DNA of 64,000 bases from Dietzia natronolimnaea (GTDB lineage: Bacteria > Actinomycetota > Actinomycetes > Mycobacteriales > Mycobacteriaceae). This document shows positions 17,914 to 25,764 of this stretch, piece by piece; position 1 is the first letter of the stretch; the number at the start of each line of letters is the position of its first letter. A model generated the notes under the pieces. The model worked only from the letters and a program-made list of their open reading frames with translations, did no database searches and was not told the origin of the DNA. A program made the translations under genes and the position numbers. The DNA is taken from assembly GCF_039525805.1 (NCBI RefSeq), contig NZ_BAAAHZ010000007.1. One strand, written 5' to 3'.

Positions 17914-18879
17914 TCACCTGGTGAAGTCGATGACCAGCCGTCCGCGCGTTCCGCCGGCTTCGAGTCGCTCGTGGGCGCGCCCCGCGTCATCGGGTGAATA
18001 GCTGTCCGCAACACGGAGTGTGACCACGCCGTCTTCCGCCAACTGCCGCAGATCGTCGAGCTTGCCCTGCTCCTCGGCCATGTCCGCCACGCTCACGGCA
18101 TGGACCTTCAGGTCGCGGCTGCCATCGCCCTGGTACCACCGCACTGTCGCGACCCCTCCACCGGTCTTGACCGCGGGGAGTACTGCGGCGTCCTGCACGG
18201 CTCCGTCGAAAAGGCCGTCGACCCCGTCGGGGTAGAGCTCGAGAATGCGGTCGGCGACGCCGTCTCCGCGCCGGACGATCTGATCGGCGCCGAGCGACCG
18301 GACAAGCTCTTCGTCCGCCTCGGACGCATCGGCCACCACGACGAGGCCGGCATGCTTGGCCAGCTGCACGACGTATCCACCGGTCGATCCGGCGGCCCCG
18401 GTGACCGCAAGAGTCTGTCCGGGCCGGAGGTCGAGCAGGTCGAGAGCGCGCCGAGCGGTGAGGCCGTTCATAGGAAGCGTGGACGCGGCGACGTCGTCGG
18501 TGTCGCGGGGTACGGCGGCGATCGATTGTGCGGGCAGGACGATGTCCTCGCGATATGCGCCGTGCTCGTCGCGGGGCACCACGATCCCCATCACCCGGTC
18601 GCCGACCGACAGGGAGGTCGCGGCGTTCTCGCCGATCTCGATGAGGGTTCCGGCGATGTCCATGCCCGGGACATCTGCAGTTCCGCGTGGAGTTCCGGTC
18701 TTTGAACGAGAACCGTTGCGCGTGTAGGTGTCGGTGGGGTTGACGGTTGCGGCAGTGACACGCACGCGAACCTCGGTCTGCCCGAGTTCCTGGGCCGGAA
18801 CGTCAACGACCTGCAGAGCGTCTGGGCCCCCGTAGGTCGTCACTCCGACAGCGCGAACGGGACCAGCTGAGACGCTCAT
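17914..18879 (-). CDS. Zinc-less NADP-dependent oxidoreductase (quinone oxidoreductase type)
   Basis: A 321-residue medium-chain dehydrogenase/reductase. The ATG at 18879 (MSVSAGPVRAVGVTTYGGPD) matches family starts; the longer upstream frame is not protein-like. GroES-like domain motifs are NPTDTYTRNG and PGMDIAGTLIEIGENA. The Rossmann domain has VTGAAGSTGGYVVQLAKHAG (about 155-175). Zinc ligands of alcohol dehydrogenases are absent, which places it with NADPH:quinone reductases. It probably reduces quinones or enones in detoxification. Single gene; the downstream DNA holds a permease relic. Confidence 0.88.
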   Translation of the reverse strand: MSVSAGPVRAVGVTTYGGPDALQVVDVPAQELGQTEVRVRVTAATVNPTDTYTRNGSRSKTGTPRGTADVPGMDIAGTLIEIGENAATSLSVGDRVMGIVVPRDEHGAYREDIVLPAQSIAAVPRDTDDVAASTLPMNGLTARRALDLLDLRPGQTLAVTGAAGSTGGYVVQLAKHAGLVVVADASEADEELVRSLGADQIVRRGDGVADRILELYPDGVDGLFDGAVQDAAVLPAVKTGGGVATVRWYQGDGSRDLKVHAVSVADMAEEQGKLDDLRQLAEDGVVTLRVADSYSPDDAGRAHERLEAGGTRGRLVIDFTR

Positions 18880-19080
18880 TGTTTCTCTTTCCCGCAGAAC
18901 CGTCGAAGAACGGGGCGGTTCCGCTTGATTGTTGACACGAGTGACTACGTGTCCGCATGCTAACCGCCCGCCTGTTGAGGACGCGCCGGCCAAGCCCCCG
19001 CCCCAGCGGCTTCGGTGCGCCAGCAGTCGCCACCACCACGGCAACCTTGCGGTCCGCCGTCGGCAGCTCGAGCCTGGCGC

Positions 19081-19731
19081 TCAGCCCCTCCGCCGGAACT
19101 GGTGGGCGGCGCGGAGGGCCGCGTCCACGTCGAGATCTCTCCCATCGAGAAGCGCGTGCGCCGTGTCTGCGCTGAGGTCAGGGCATTCGGCGAGCATCCG
19201 GTCGAGGACCCGCGGGTCGGGGTCTGCCGCAGCAGGGCGGCCCCCGATCGACATCGTGAGCTGGTCGAAGATCTGCTTGAGTACGGGCCGGTCGTCGAGC
19301 ACCGGCAGGTTCAGGGAGCTGAAGCCGTCGTCGGCGCTGTAGTCGGCCCGCGTCCACGTACCTCCGTCGTACCCGTAGATGAAGCCGATCCACATGCCGT
19401 GGGTGTCGATCCGCTCGAGGTAGTCACCGATCGCCTCCGCCCACCACGGGGGACAGCCGGCCAGGAGGTCGGTCTCGGGCTCCCCGAAGTACTCCGCAGC
19501 GTCGCGGAAGTACGTCTCGGAGTACTCGTGATCGTGGCCGAGGAGCACTGCTCGCTCACTACCGACAAAGCGGATGTCGGCCCAGTTGCCACCGCCGTCG
19601 TCGTAGTGCCAGGTCGAGCCGTCCGAGTAGGCGGACTCCGCCCAGCGCGGCCCGTACGCGGCGAGCACCGCGGCCAGTGCGGACCACCGTGGGGCCATCG
19701 TGTCGGGGCGGGGAAGATCGATTTCTCTCAC
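19081..19731 (-). CDS. Conserved hypothetical protein
   Basis: A 216-residue protein from the GTG at 19731 (VREIDLPRPD); a GTG at 19773 would add 14 residues. The sequence is rich in aromatic residues and acidic loops (WHYDDGGGNWADIRFVGSER, LLGHDHEYSETYF, MWIGFIYGYDGGTW), suggesting a compact cytoplasmic beta-rich domain. No signal peptide or membrane helix. I do not recognise a named family. It lies in a run of three same-strand orphan genes (19081-21598). Confidence 0.65.
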   Translation of the reverse strand: MREIDLPRPDTMAPRWSALAAVLAAYGPRWAESAYSDGSTWHYDDGGGNWADIRFVGSERAVLLGHDHEYSETYFRDAAEYFGEPETDLLAGCPPWWAEAIGDYLERIDTHGMWIGFIYGYDGGTWTRADYSADDGFSSLNLPVLDDRPVLKQIFDQLTMSIGGRPAAADPDPRVLDRMLAECPDLSADTAHALLDGRDLDVDAALRAAHQFRRRG

Positions 19732-19855
19732 GAGTCGATTCTGGACGACGGAAGACCGTTGTGGAGCCGTCACCTCGGATCTCGCCGGCTACTGCCAGTC
19801 GCATCACCTCGAGGCGGGCGGGCAACCGTGAATGCTCCGTGAGGACGACGACGAG

Positions 19856-21106
19856 TCAGGCGAGGTCTACCGCTTCGACACCATCGGAAGCGAGGACCGC
19901 ATCGGCTGCGACTCGATCGCAACCGAGTAGCGAGTACTCCCAGTCGATGTCCGTGACCAGGAGCCACTCCCGGCCGTCGGGCCACAGGGCATCGACGCCG
20001 CGGAAGCGGCCAGAGGCGAGTCCCGACATCGCGGGTGCATCGGTGACCGCGGTCTGAAGGACTTTCAACCTGCGTCCCAACTCCACTTCGGGCGAGCAGA
20101 TCTGGGAAGCAGGAACCACAGTGAGTTGCGGGTGGAGGTGCGCGTCGGGGTCGCTGGTGTAGTGCGCCACCGAGTGGTCGGGGCCCGGTCCGTAGGTGTT
20201 CCAGGCCAGACTTGACGTCTCGAAGACCGCCCCGAACGCTTCCTCGGGTGTGGAGGTGTGGCCGGCGAGGACCTCGAAGAGCTCCCCGATCTCGCCGAGC
20301 CCTTCTGCACCCTCGAGCGGCGTCCCGAATCGGTCGTCGCGCGCATCGTACGGATCTTGAGGCGGGGGATTGTCGTTGGTGACGGCGAGGTCCCACCACA
20401 TCGATGTCGGCGAGATCGTCACCCCATTCGTTCTGGCGACCTCGGCCCAGGAGACGTCCCGGTCTTCCGTGCGGGCTGGATGGCGGATCAAGATCAGAGC
20501 CTGGAAACCGCAGTTCCCCACCTTGTCCTGGGCGAATTCCCCGTGCATCTCGGCCATTCCGCCGTGCTGCCGGACCCAGTCGAGGTGGGGATCTCGGGTC
20601 AGAGGACGGATCCCGCTACGAAGGAAGTGCTGCCAGTCCCGACCCTCGGCCGCGACGTAATCGAGCAGCAGCCTGGTCATCCGCGTGGGCAAGGCTGATT
20701 CGATGCGGATCACCGCGTGGAGGTCGGTGTCCGATCGCTCGACCGTGAACCTCACTGTGCCCCCACGTGGACGTCGAAGCTCCAGCTGCATGGGACTGCG
20801 GGACTGCACGGTGTACATGCGCGAGGGTCGAGGACGTCGACGGCGGAGGTACAAGTCGCGCCAGGTGGCGAAAGGCCCCAGATAGGGCGGCCTGTGCTGG
20901 AGTCGACGGGCACGCGTCCCTCGAGCGGGCCACTGGACGGTGTCGCCCTCCCTAAGCGGAGGGGTCGAAGGCAGGCGGTACACGTGAGCAGCGTGAGGGT
21001 CGGCGAAGGCGCGAAATCCCGCATGGAAGTAGGGGGATCCGATCAACGCGTCGACGAGTGCCGGATCCAACGCCATCTCGATGCGAGTAGTCGCCACGAG
21101 CGTCAC
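19856..21106 (-). CDS. Hypothetical protein
   Basis: A 416-residue soluble protein with no signal peptide or membrane helix. Features include an N-terminal helical start (TRIEMALDPALVDALIGSPY), a basic patch (LRRRRPRPSRMY) and a C-terminal aromatic segment (GREWLLVTDIDWEYSLLGCD). I see no catalytic motif I can name. It lies between two other unrecognised genes on the same strand, 18 bases after the stop-proximal end of the 21125-21598 gene, so the two are probably co-transcribed. Confidence 0.6.
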   Translation of the reverse strand: MTLVATTRIEMALDPALVDALIGSPYFHAGFRAFADPHAAHVYRLPSTPPLREGDTVQWPARGTRARRLQHRPPYLGPFATWRDLYLRRRRPRPSRMYTVQSRSPMQLELRRPRGGTVRFTVERSDTDLHAVIRIESALPTRMTRLLLDYVAAEGRDWQHFLRSGIRPLTRDPHLDWVRQHGGMAEMHGEFAQDKVGNCGFQALILIRHPARTEDRDVSWAEVARTNGVTISPTSMWWDLAVTNDNPPPQDPYDARDDRFGTPLEGAEGLGEIGELFEVLAGHTSTPEEAFGAVFETSSLAWNTYGPGPDHSVAHYTSDPDAHLHPQLTVVPASQICSPEVELGRRLKVLQTAVTDAPAMSGLASGRFRGVDALWPDGREWLLVTDIDWEYSLLGCDRVAADAVLASDGVEAVDLA

Positions 21107-21124
21107 AGTAGTGACACGGCGGCA

Positions 21125-21598
21125 TCACCACCCGCCCGGAGGGATCCCGGTGTCGGACCAGTCGATCGCCGCGAACTGTTCGAGGTACGCCGCGCGGTCG
21201 AAGACGAACGGTCCGAGTGCCTCGTAGTCCCACTCCCTGAATCCGTGCCGGAACCCGTGCCACTCGACAACGTCGTCACGGACCTCGACCCGAGCCGTCA
21301 GTGGCCAGCAGTCCCAGGTCCCGCAGACGCACCCCAATAGGACTGTGTCTCCGTCGCCGAAGCGGGATACCTCGGGTTGGCCGAGAAAGTGCCCGGGACC
21401 CTTCACCTCCGCGACGAACATGGGAAGGTACGAACCGGCAGGGCCCTCTGTCTTTCCTGCCCGGATCTCTGAGGCCTCGACGTCGCCGGCGTGATCTGCC
21501 AGCGGCCGCCCGTCGATCAGCAACGCGACGCCCTTGATGCCGGTCACCGTAGACGTGTCCAAGGGCTCCAGATGGGCATCGAGTCGATTCAGCGGCAT
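21125..21598 (-). CDS. Conserved hypothetical protein
   Basis: A 157-residue protein starting at ATG 21598. Notable segments are GVALLIDGRPLADH, TVLLGCVCGTWDCWPLTARV (a CxCxxxxC-like cluster, possibly metal binding) and VEWHGFRHGFREWDYEAL near the C-terminus. Proteins with this GCxCGxxGCWPL-type pattern are widespread in actinobacteria as uncharacterised proteins. It is probably the first gene of the operon that continues into the 416-residue hypothetical gene. Confidence 0.65.
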   Translation of the reverse strand: MPLNRLDAHLEPLDTSTVTGIKGVALLIDGRPLADHAGDVEASEIRAGKTEGPAGSYLPMFVAEVKGPGHFLGQPEVSRFGDGDTVLLGCVCGTWDCWPLTARVEVRDDVVEWHGFRHGFREWDYEALGPFVFDRAAYLEQFAAIDWSDTGIPPGGW

Positions 21599-21712
21599 GC
21601 GCTCACCCTATGCTCGCGGTCGCGCTCGTGAGGTTGCGGACAGCGTCGGTAGCCGAGACTCTCCCTTTCGAAATAGCGCGCCCGATACCCACCACGCGCC
21701 CTCGTTCACCGG

Positions 21713-21732
21713 TGTGGTGTGCGCCACACCGC
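21713..21732. promoter_or_regulatory. Inverted repeat upstream of the small GSL peptide gene
   Basis: GGTGTGG and CCACACC form a perfect 7-bp inverted repeat with a 6-base centre (TGTGCG), about 75 bases upstream of the ATG at 21804. A TACCAT element a short distance downstream could be a -10 box. This would place the repeat in or near the -35 region, where an operator is common. Confidence 0.35.
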
Positions 21733-21803
21733 TGCTACCATCGGCCGGGCAGGCGCCAACGGCGCCACCTCACCACACGCACCCGCCCGAAAGGACGTCC
21801 ACC

Positions 21804-21980
21804 ATGGGTTCAGATGCACTCGGCTCGCTCGGCTCCCTCGCTATCGGATCGCTCGCGGCCCCCATTCTGGGATCGCTCGGCCTCGGCTCGCTGCTCCAGG
21901 GGGCCAGCAGTGGCAACGGCAGCGGCACCGACTCGCTGACCGGAATGCTGCCCACCGACCTCCTCGGCGGCATCTCCTGA
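21804..21980 (+). CDS. 58-residue Gly-Ser-Leu repeat peptide
   Basis: The ATG at 21804 follows GAAAGGACGTCCACC, a good ribosome-binding site. The first 35 residues are built from repeated GSL units (GSDALGSLGSLAIGSL, LGSLGLGSLLQG), giving a hydrophobic, flexible stretch. A hydrophilic Ser/Gly/Asn segment and DLLGGIS end the peptide. No Sec signal peptide. A strong terminator follows at 22041. Size and lack of signal peptide recall small outer-membrane porins and O-mycoloylated peptides of mycolate bacteria, but that similarity is only general. Confidence 0.6.
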   Translation: MGSDALGSLGSLAIGSLAAPILGSLGLGSLLQGASSGNGSGTDSLTGMLPTDLLGGIS

Positions 21981-22040
21981 CCGAGCGGCTTCTCCCGGCC
22001 ACCCGGCGCGCACGATCGCGCGCCACCTGAGGCAGCAGGC

Positions 22041-22072
22041 AGACCCCGGACCGCGCCCGCGGACCGGGGTCT
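22041..22072 (+). terminator. Hairpin terminator after the GSL peptide gene
   Basis: Arms AGACCCCGGACCGCG (22041-22055) and CGCGGACCGGGGTCT (22058-22072) pair over 15 bases with one mismatch and a two-base centre, followed by TTCCT. It lies between the plus-strand GSL peptide gene and the convergent LuxR-type gene and probably ends both transcripts. Confidence 0.65.
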
Positions 22073-22105
22073 TCCTGCATCTGAGCATCGCACCGGCGGG
22101 CCGGT

Positions 22106-23107
22106 CTATGCCGGCAATGACGTGCGACTCGCCTGGGCCACGCAGCGGATCGCGTCGAGACTGTCCAGGTCGCGGAGTAGCGCCTCACGGGTCAGGGCGG
22201 TCCGGTTTGGCACTCCCACCTTCATCAGCGCGGACTCCACGTGGGTCCGGGTGGTGCGGACGGAGATTCCCAGGGCTGCGGCGATCTCGTCGTTGGTCCA
22301 TCCGCGGGACAGCAGTCCCACCACATCGAGTTCCCGCGGGGTCAGGTGGTCGTCGCCCTCGGCCTGCTGGACGCGGATCAGGACCCCGTCCCCGGTGGGG
22401 GCGGTGGTGACATGCCACCAGCCCCGTGAGCCCTCGCGGTGCCGGAAGCCGAGCGCCGCTCCGGTGCGCTGGTGCAGGTCCCCGATCCGAATGGTGTCTC
22501 TGGCGGTGAACGGACCCTCGGCCAAGTCACCCACGCGCACGTCGAGCCTGCCGCGGCCAACCCACACCACGAGGTCCGCGGGTGCGGGAGGAAGAGTCGC
22601 CCGGGGATCGGTCAGGGAGGCGATCTCGCTGGCGAGCATGGTCAGCGCCAGCAGGGAGTCGTCGCTCAACGGCCGGCCGTGGGTGGAACTCAGTGCGAGG
22701 AAGCCGGGGCGGGGAGTGCCGTGGCGGAGTACGCCGAGGGGCAGCGTCAGACCTTCGTGGAAGCCGTTCGGCTTGAGCGCCTCCCGGTAGGTGCGCGAGG
22801 AGCGGAAGTCGTACGGCAGGTCGATGAACCTCCCGGCCACGCGGTGTTCGGTGATGTAGCGGTGCGCGGGACACTCCACTGCGTAGGTGGTGGAGATGAA
22901 GCGGATGGCGTCACCGGGGTAGTCGAGGTTCACCAGGACGGGCTGCGCCTCACCGTTGGTGGCCCGCTGGGGCCCGACGAGCGTGGCGCAGTCGAACCCC
23001 AGTCCGTCGCGGACCATGCGCACCGGCTCGTCCAGGGGGGCTTCACCCCGGCCTGCGGCGCGCACGCTGTCGGCGAGACGGACCCACCACGTCATATCCG
23101 GCGTCAT
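22106..23107 (-). CDS. LuxR-family helix-turn-helix regulator
   Basis: A 333-residue protein. The ATG at 23107 (MTPDMTWWV) follows GGAGGTGTGC; the longer open frame upstream is not used. Residues about 1-200 form a GAF/autoinducer-like sensory region. The C-terminal GerE/LuxR HTH (about 265-325) reads LTPRELDVVGLLSRGWTNDE, then ALGISVRTTRTHVESALMKV. It is divergent from an amidase gene, with a perfect inverted repeat between them, so it most likely controls that gene in response to a small amide or related ligand (inference). Confidence 0.85.
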   Translation of the reverse strand: MTPDMTWWVRLADSVRAAGRGEAPLDEPVRMVRDGLGFDCATLVGPQRATNGEAQPVLVNLDYPGDAIRFISTTYAVECPAHRYITEHRVAGRFIDLPYDFRSSRTYREALKPNGFHEGLTLPLGVLRHGTPRPGFLALSSTHGRPLSDDSLLALTMLASEIASLTDPRATLPPAPADLVVWVGRGRLDVRVGDLAEGPFTARDTIRIGDLHQRTGAALGFRHREGSRGWWHVTTAPTGDGVLIRVQQAEGDDHLTPRELDVVGLLSRGWTNDEIAAALGISVRTTRTHVESALMKVGVPNRTALTREALLRDLDSLDAIRCVAQASRTSLPA

Positions 23108-23145
23108 GCACACCTCCGATCGTCGCAGGCCAGCGCGCGAGAGAG

Positions 23146-23163
23146 ATCGGCCATTCGGCCGAT
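23146..23163. promoter_or_regulatory. Inverted repeat between the LuxR-type and amidase genes
   Basis: ATCGGCC and GGCCGAT form a perfect 7-bp inverted repeat around ATTC in the 131-base divergent spacer. Its position 39 bases from the regulator start and 76 bases from the amidase start fits a shared operator for the LuxR-type regulator. Confidence 0.4.
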
Positions 23164-23238
23164 GTGACCTGGAGCACATGGTGCCACCATTCGGGCAGTC
23201 GGCGTAAGAGGCGCCGGATGCCTACCCAGGAGGACCCC

Positions 23239-24675
23239 GTGAACTTTGAGGAATACTCAGCACAGGATGCGACGTCGCTCGCAGCAATGGTCGCCGCCGG
23301 TGAGGTCACCGCAGACGAGTTGGCGACGCTGGCCACGGACGGGATCACCGCGGTCAACGCGCAGATCAACGCCGTGGCGTCCGGCCCGTTCGACTCTCCA
23401 CTCGACTACGGCTCGGACGGGACGTTCGCCGGGGTGCCGTTCGTAATCAAGGACCTGGTCTGTCATGCCGAGGGGGTGCCCACCCGGATGGGCACCCGGA
23501 TGCTGGCGGACGGGGTGGTTCCGCCCGCTGACACCCATCTCATGGAGCGGTTCCGGGCGGCCGGACTGGCGACGGTGGCCGTCTCCACCACGCCGGAGTT
23601 CGGCTTCAACGCCAACACGGAGGCTCTGGTCTACGGGCCCACCCGGAACCCCTGGGACACCACGCGGAGTGCGGGTGGCTCGAGCGGCGGGTCCGGGGCG
23701 CTCGTGGCGGCCGGCGCGATCCCGGTGGCGCACGCCAACGACGGCGGCGGCTCCATCCGGATCCCGGCCGCGGTCAACGGGCTGGTCGGCCTCAAGCCGA
23801 GCCGCGGTCGGGTGCCGCTGGGCCCGGATCTGGACAGCACCGCGTTGAGCGGAAAGGCCATCGAGTTCGCCGTCACCCGGACCGTCCGGGATGCCGCGGC
23901 CCTGCTCGACGAGGTCGCGGTGAGCTACCCGGGCGACCGGTTCATCATCGCGCCGCCGGAGCGGCCGTGGGCCCAGGAGGTCGGTGCCGATCCGGGTCGG
24001 CTGCGCATCGCGCTGCACACCGAGTCGTGGGCGGGAACCGCTGTCGACCCCGAGGTGGTGGCCGCGGTCGAGCAGGTCGCGCGAACTCTCGAGGAGGCCG
24101 GCCATCACGTGGAGCGGGCGACGCCCATCTTCGACTGGGAGGAGTTCCTGCAGGCAACAGCCAAGGCATGGGCGGCCTTCCTGGCGGAATCGGTCATGGG
24201 AGTGGAGGCGATGACCGGCAGAGTCGCGGGCCCGGACAACGTGGAGGCCACGTCGTGGGCAAACGTGCAGTACGGCCGGGGCCTGACGGTCCTGGATATG
24301 GCGGCGGCAGGCGCGACGTTCAACTCGGTCTCCCGGGAGGTGGGCCGGTTCTTCGGTGACTACGACATCCTGCTCACGCCCACGACCAACCATCCCGCCA
24401 TGCCGCTGGGCTACCTGGATGCCAATGCCGATCTCGACGCCTTCGGGTGGACCTGCAGGATCTTCGAGGCGTTCTCCTTCACGCCCCTGTTCAACACCAC
24501 CGGGACGCCGGCGATCAGCTTGCCGCTGGGCCAGTCCAAGGGCGGCCTGCCGATCGGGGTGCAGGTGGCGGGACCGATGTGCTCGGAGTCGATGCTGATC
24601 CGGGTGGCTGCGCAGCTCGAGGCCGCGATGCCCTGGGCGGCCCGCCGCCCGGGGGTCCACGTCACCACGGTCTGA
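23239..24675 (+). CDS. Amidase (amidase-signature family)
   Basis: A 478-residue protein. The GTG at 23239 (MNFEEYSAQD) is preferred because CCAGGAGGACCCC sits just before it; an ATG at 23218 is the alternative. The amidase-signature Ser-cisSer-Lys triad is visible: Lys in FAGVPFVIKDL (about 72), then GGSSGGSGALVAAGAIPVAH (about 145-165) and DGGGSIRIPAA. It hydrolyses an amide to acid and ammonia. It is convergent with the LysR gene across a strong terminator and divergent from its likely regulator. Confidence 0.9.
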   Translation: MNFEEYSAQDATSLAAMVAAGEVTADELATLATDGITAVNAQINAVASGPFDSPLDYGSDGTFAGVPFVIKDLVCHAEGVPTRMGTRMLADGVVPPADTHLMERFRAAGLATVAVSTTPEFGFNANTEALVYGPTRNPWDTTRSAGGSSGGSGALVAAGAIPVAHANDGGGSIRIPAAVNGLVGLKPSRGRVPLGPDLDSTALSGKAIEFAVTRTVRDAAALLDEVAVSYPGDRFIIAPPERPWAQEVGADPGRLRIALHTESWAGTAVDPEVVAAVEQVARTLEEAGHHVERATPIFDWEEFLQATAKAWAAFLAESVMGVEAMTGRVAGPDNVEATSWANVQYGRGLTVLDMAAAGATFNSVSREVGRFFGDYDILLTPTTNHPAMPLGYLDANADLDAFGWTCRIFEAFSFTPLFNTTGTPAISLPLGQSKGGLPIGVQVAGPMCSESMLIRVAAQLEAAMPWAARRPGVHVTTV

Positions 24676-24687
24676 CCTCTCGCCCGG

Positions 24688-24717
24688 TGGTGGCGGGGTC
24701 CGGCCGCCCCGCCACCA
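24688..24717. terminator. Bidirectional hairpin terminator
   Basis: TGGTGGCGGGG (24688-24698) and CCCCGCCACCA (24707-24717) are perfect 11-bp arms around an 8-base loop. The hairpin fills the gap between the convergent amidase and LysR-type genes and directly abuts the LysR stop codon. Confidence 0.65.
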
Positions 24718-25680
24718 TCACGGACGCCTCGCGCCCCCCGGCCTGGTGTCGGGACGGATCCACCGCACGCCGAGCGGCTGCTCCGGGCCCGACCCGAGAT
24801 GGCGGTCCACCACCTCCATCCACGCGTCGACGGCGGGGGAGAGCGGGCGGTCCCCGTGGCGGACGAGGGCGATGGTGCGGGCGCGCTCCGGGACGAGCGG
24901 GACGAAGGTCAGGCCCGCGAAGCGCATCAGTGGCAGAACGAATCCCGGGACCGGCGCCACTCCCAGACCCGAGGCCGCCAACCCCGCGACGGCGGCCACG
25001 TTCTGGGCTCGCACGATCGTGGCCGGGGAGACCTCGGCGTCGCTCAGGGCCGCGGCGACCGCCTTCTGGACGCTGGAGGCCGGGCCGAAGGCGATCAGGG
25101 GCTCGGACTGCAGATCGCTCCAGTCCACGGTCTCGGCCCCGGCGTACCGATGATCGGGGTGCACGGCAAGAAAGAAGCTGTCCTCGGCGATGGGACGGAC
25201 CACGTACTCCGGGCTGTCTCCCGGGTGGGTGGTCAGCGCGAGGTCGGCCCGGCCGCTGCGCAGGTGCTCGGCCACCTGGTCGCTGAGGTTGTCCTCGACA
25301 TGGACAGACACGTCAGGGTGCAGGCGCTGGTAGCCGCGGATCACCGGTGGCAGCAGGGTGGCCGCCAGGGACGGGAGCGTGGCGATGGTGATGCTCCCCC
25401 TGGTGCCGGCGAGGTAACCCTCGATGTGGGCGAGGCCGGTGTCCACGTTCTCGATCACTCCCCGGGCGACGGCCACGACCGCCTCCCCGTCCGCCGTCAG
25501 CAGCACGCGACGGGTACTGCGCTGGAACAGCGGGGTGCGCAGCCGGCGTTCGGCCTCGAGGACGGTGCGGCTCAGCGAGGACTGCGCCACCCCCAGCTCG
25601 GCGGCGGCGAGCGTGAAGCTGCGGTGATGCGCGACGGCGACGATGGCCCGGAGGTGGTGGACGCCCAGGTTTATAGCCAT
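24718..25680 (-). CDS. LysR-family transcriptional regulator
   Basis: A 320-residue protein of standard LysR length. The N-terminal winged HTH reads HHRSFTLAAAELGVAQSSLS, then RTVLEAERRLRTPLFQRSTR (about 19-58). A LysR substrate-binding domain follows (about 90-295; GSITIATLPSLAATLLPPVI, DLALTTHPGDSPEYV). It is divergent from the CitMHS transporter gene with an 84-base spacer, the classical arrangement for a LysR activator and its target operon. The likely inducer is the substrate of that operon. Confidence 0.92.
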   Translation of the reverse strand: MAINLGVHHLRAIVAVAHHRSFTLAAAELGVAQSSLSRTVLEAERRLRTPLFQRSTRRVLLTADGEAVVAVARGVIENVDTGLAHIEGYLAGTRGSITIATLPSLAATLLPPVIRGYQRLHPDVSVHVEDNLSDQVAEHLRSGRADLALTTHPGDSPEYVVRPIAEDSFFLAVHPDHRYAGAETVDWSDLQSEPLIAFGPASSVQKAVAAALSDAEVSPATIVRAQNVAAVAGLAASGLGVAPVPGFVLPLMRFAGLTFVPLVPERARTIALVRHGDRPLSPAVDAWMEVVDRHLGSGPEQPLGVRWIRPDTRPGGARRP

Positions 25681-25764
25681 AGTGCATCAATCTATCGCTG
25701 GATGATGTTGGACTGCATAAGGTGAGTCACCTCACACTAAGCGGAGCCGACGAAAGGGGCTCTC
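25681..25764. promoter_or_regulatory. LysR-type divergent control region
   Basis: The spacer between the LysR gene and the CitMHS gene is the AT-richest sequence in the neighbourhood. It carries two TGCAT boxes (25691-25695 and about 25715-25719) in a region with T-N11-A-like spacing. It should hold the LysR binding site and both promoters; exact boxes cannot be assigned by eye. Confidence 0.4.
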
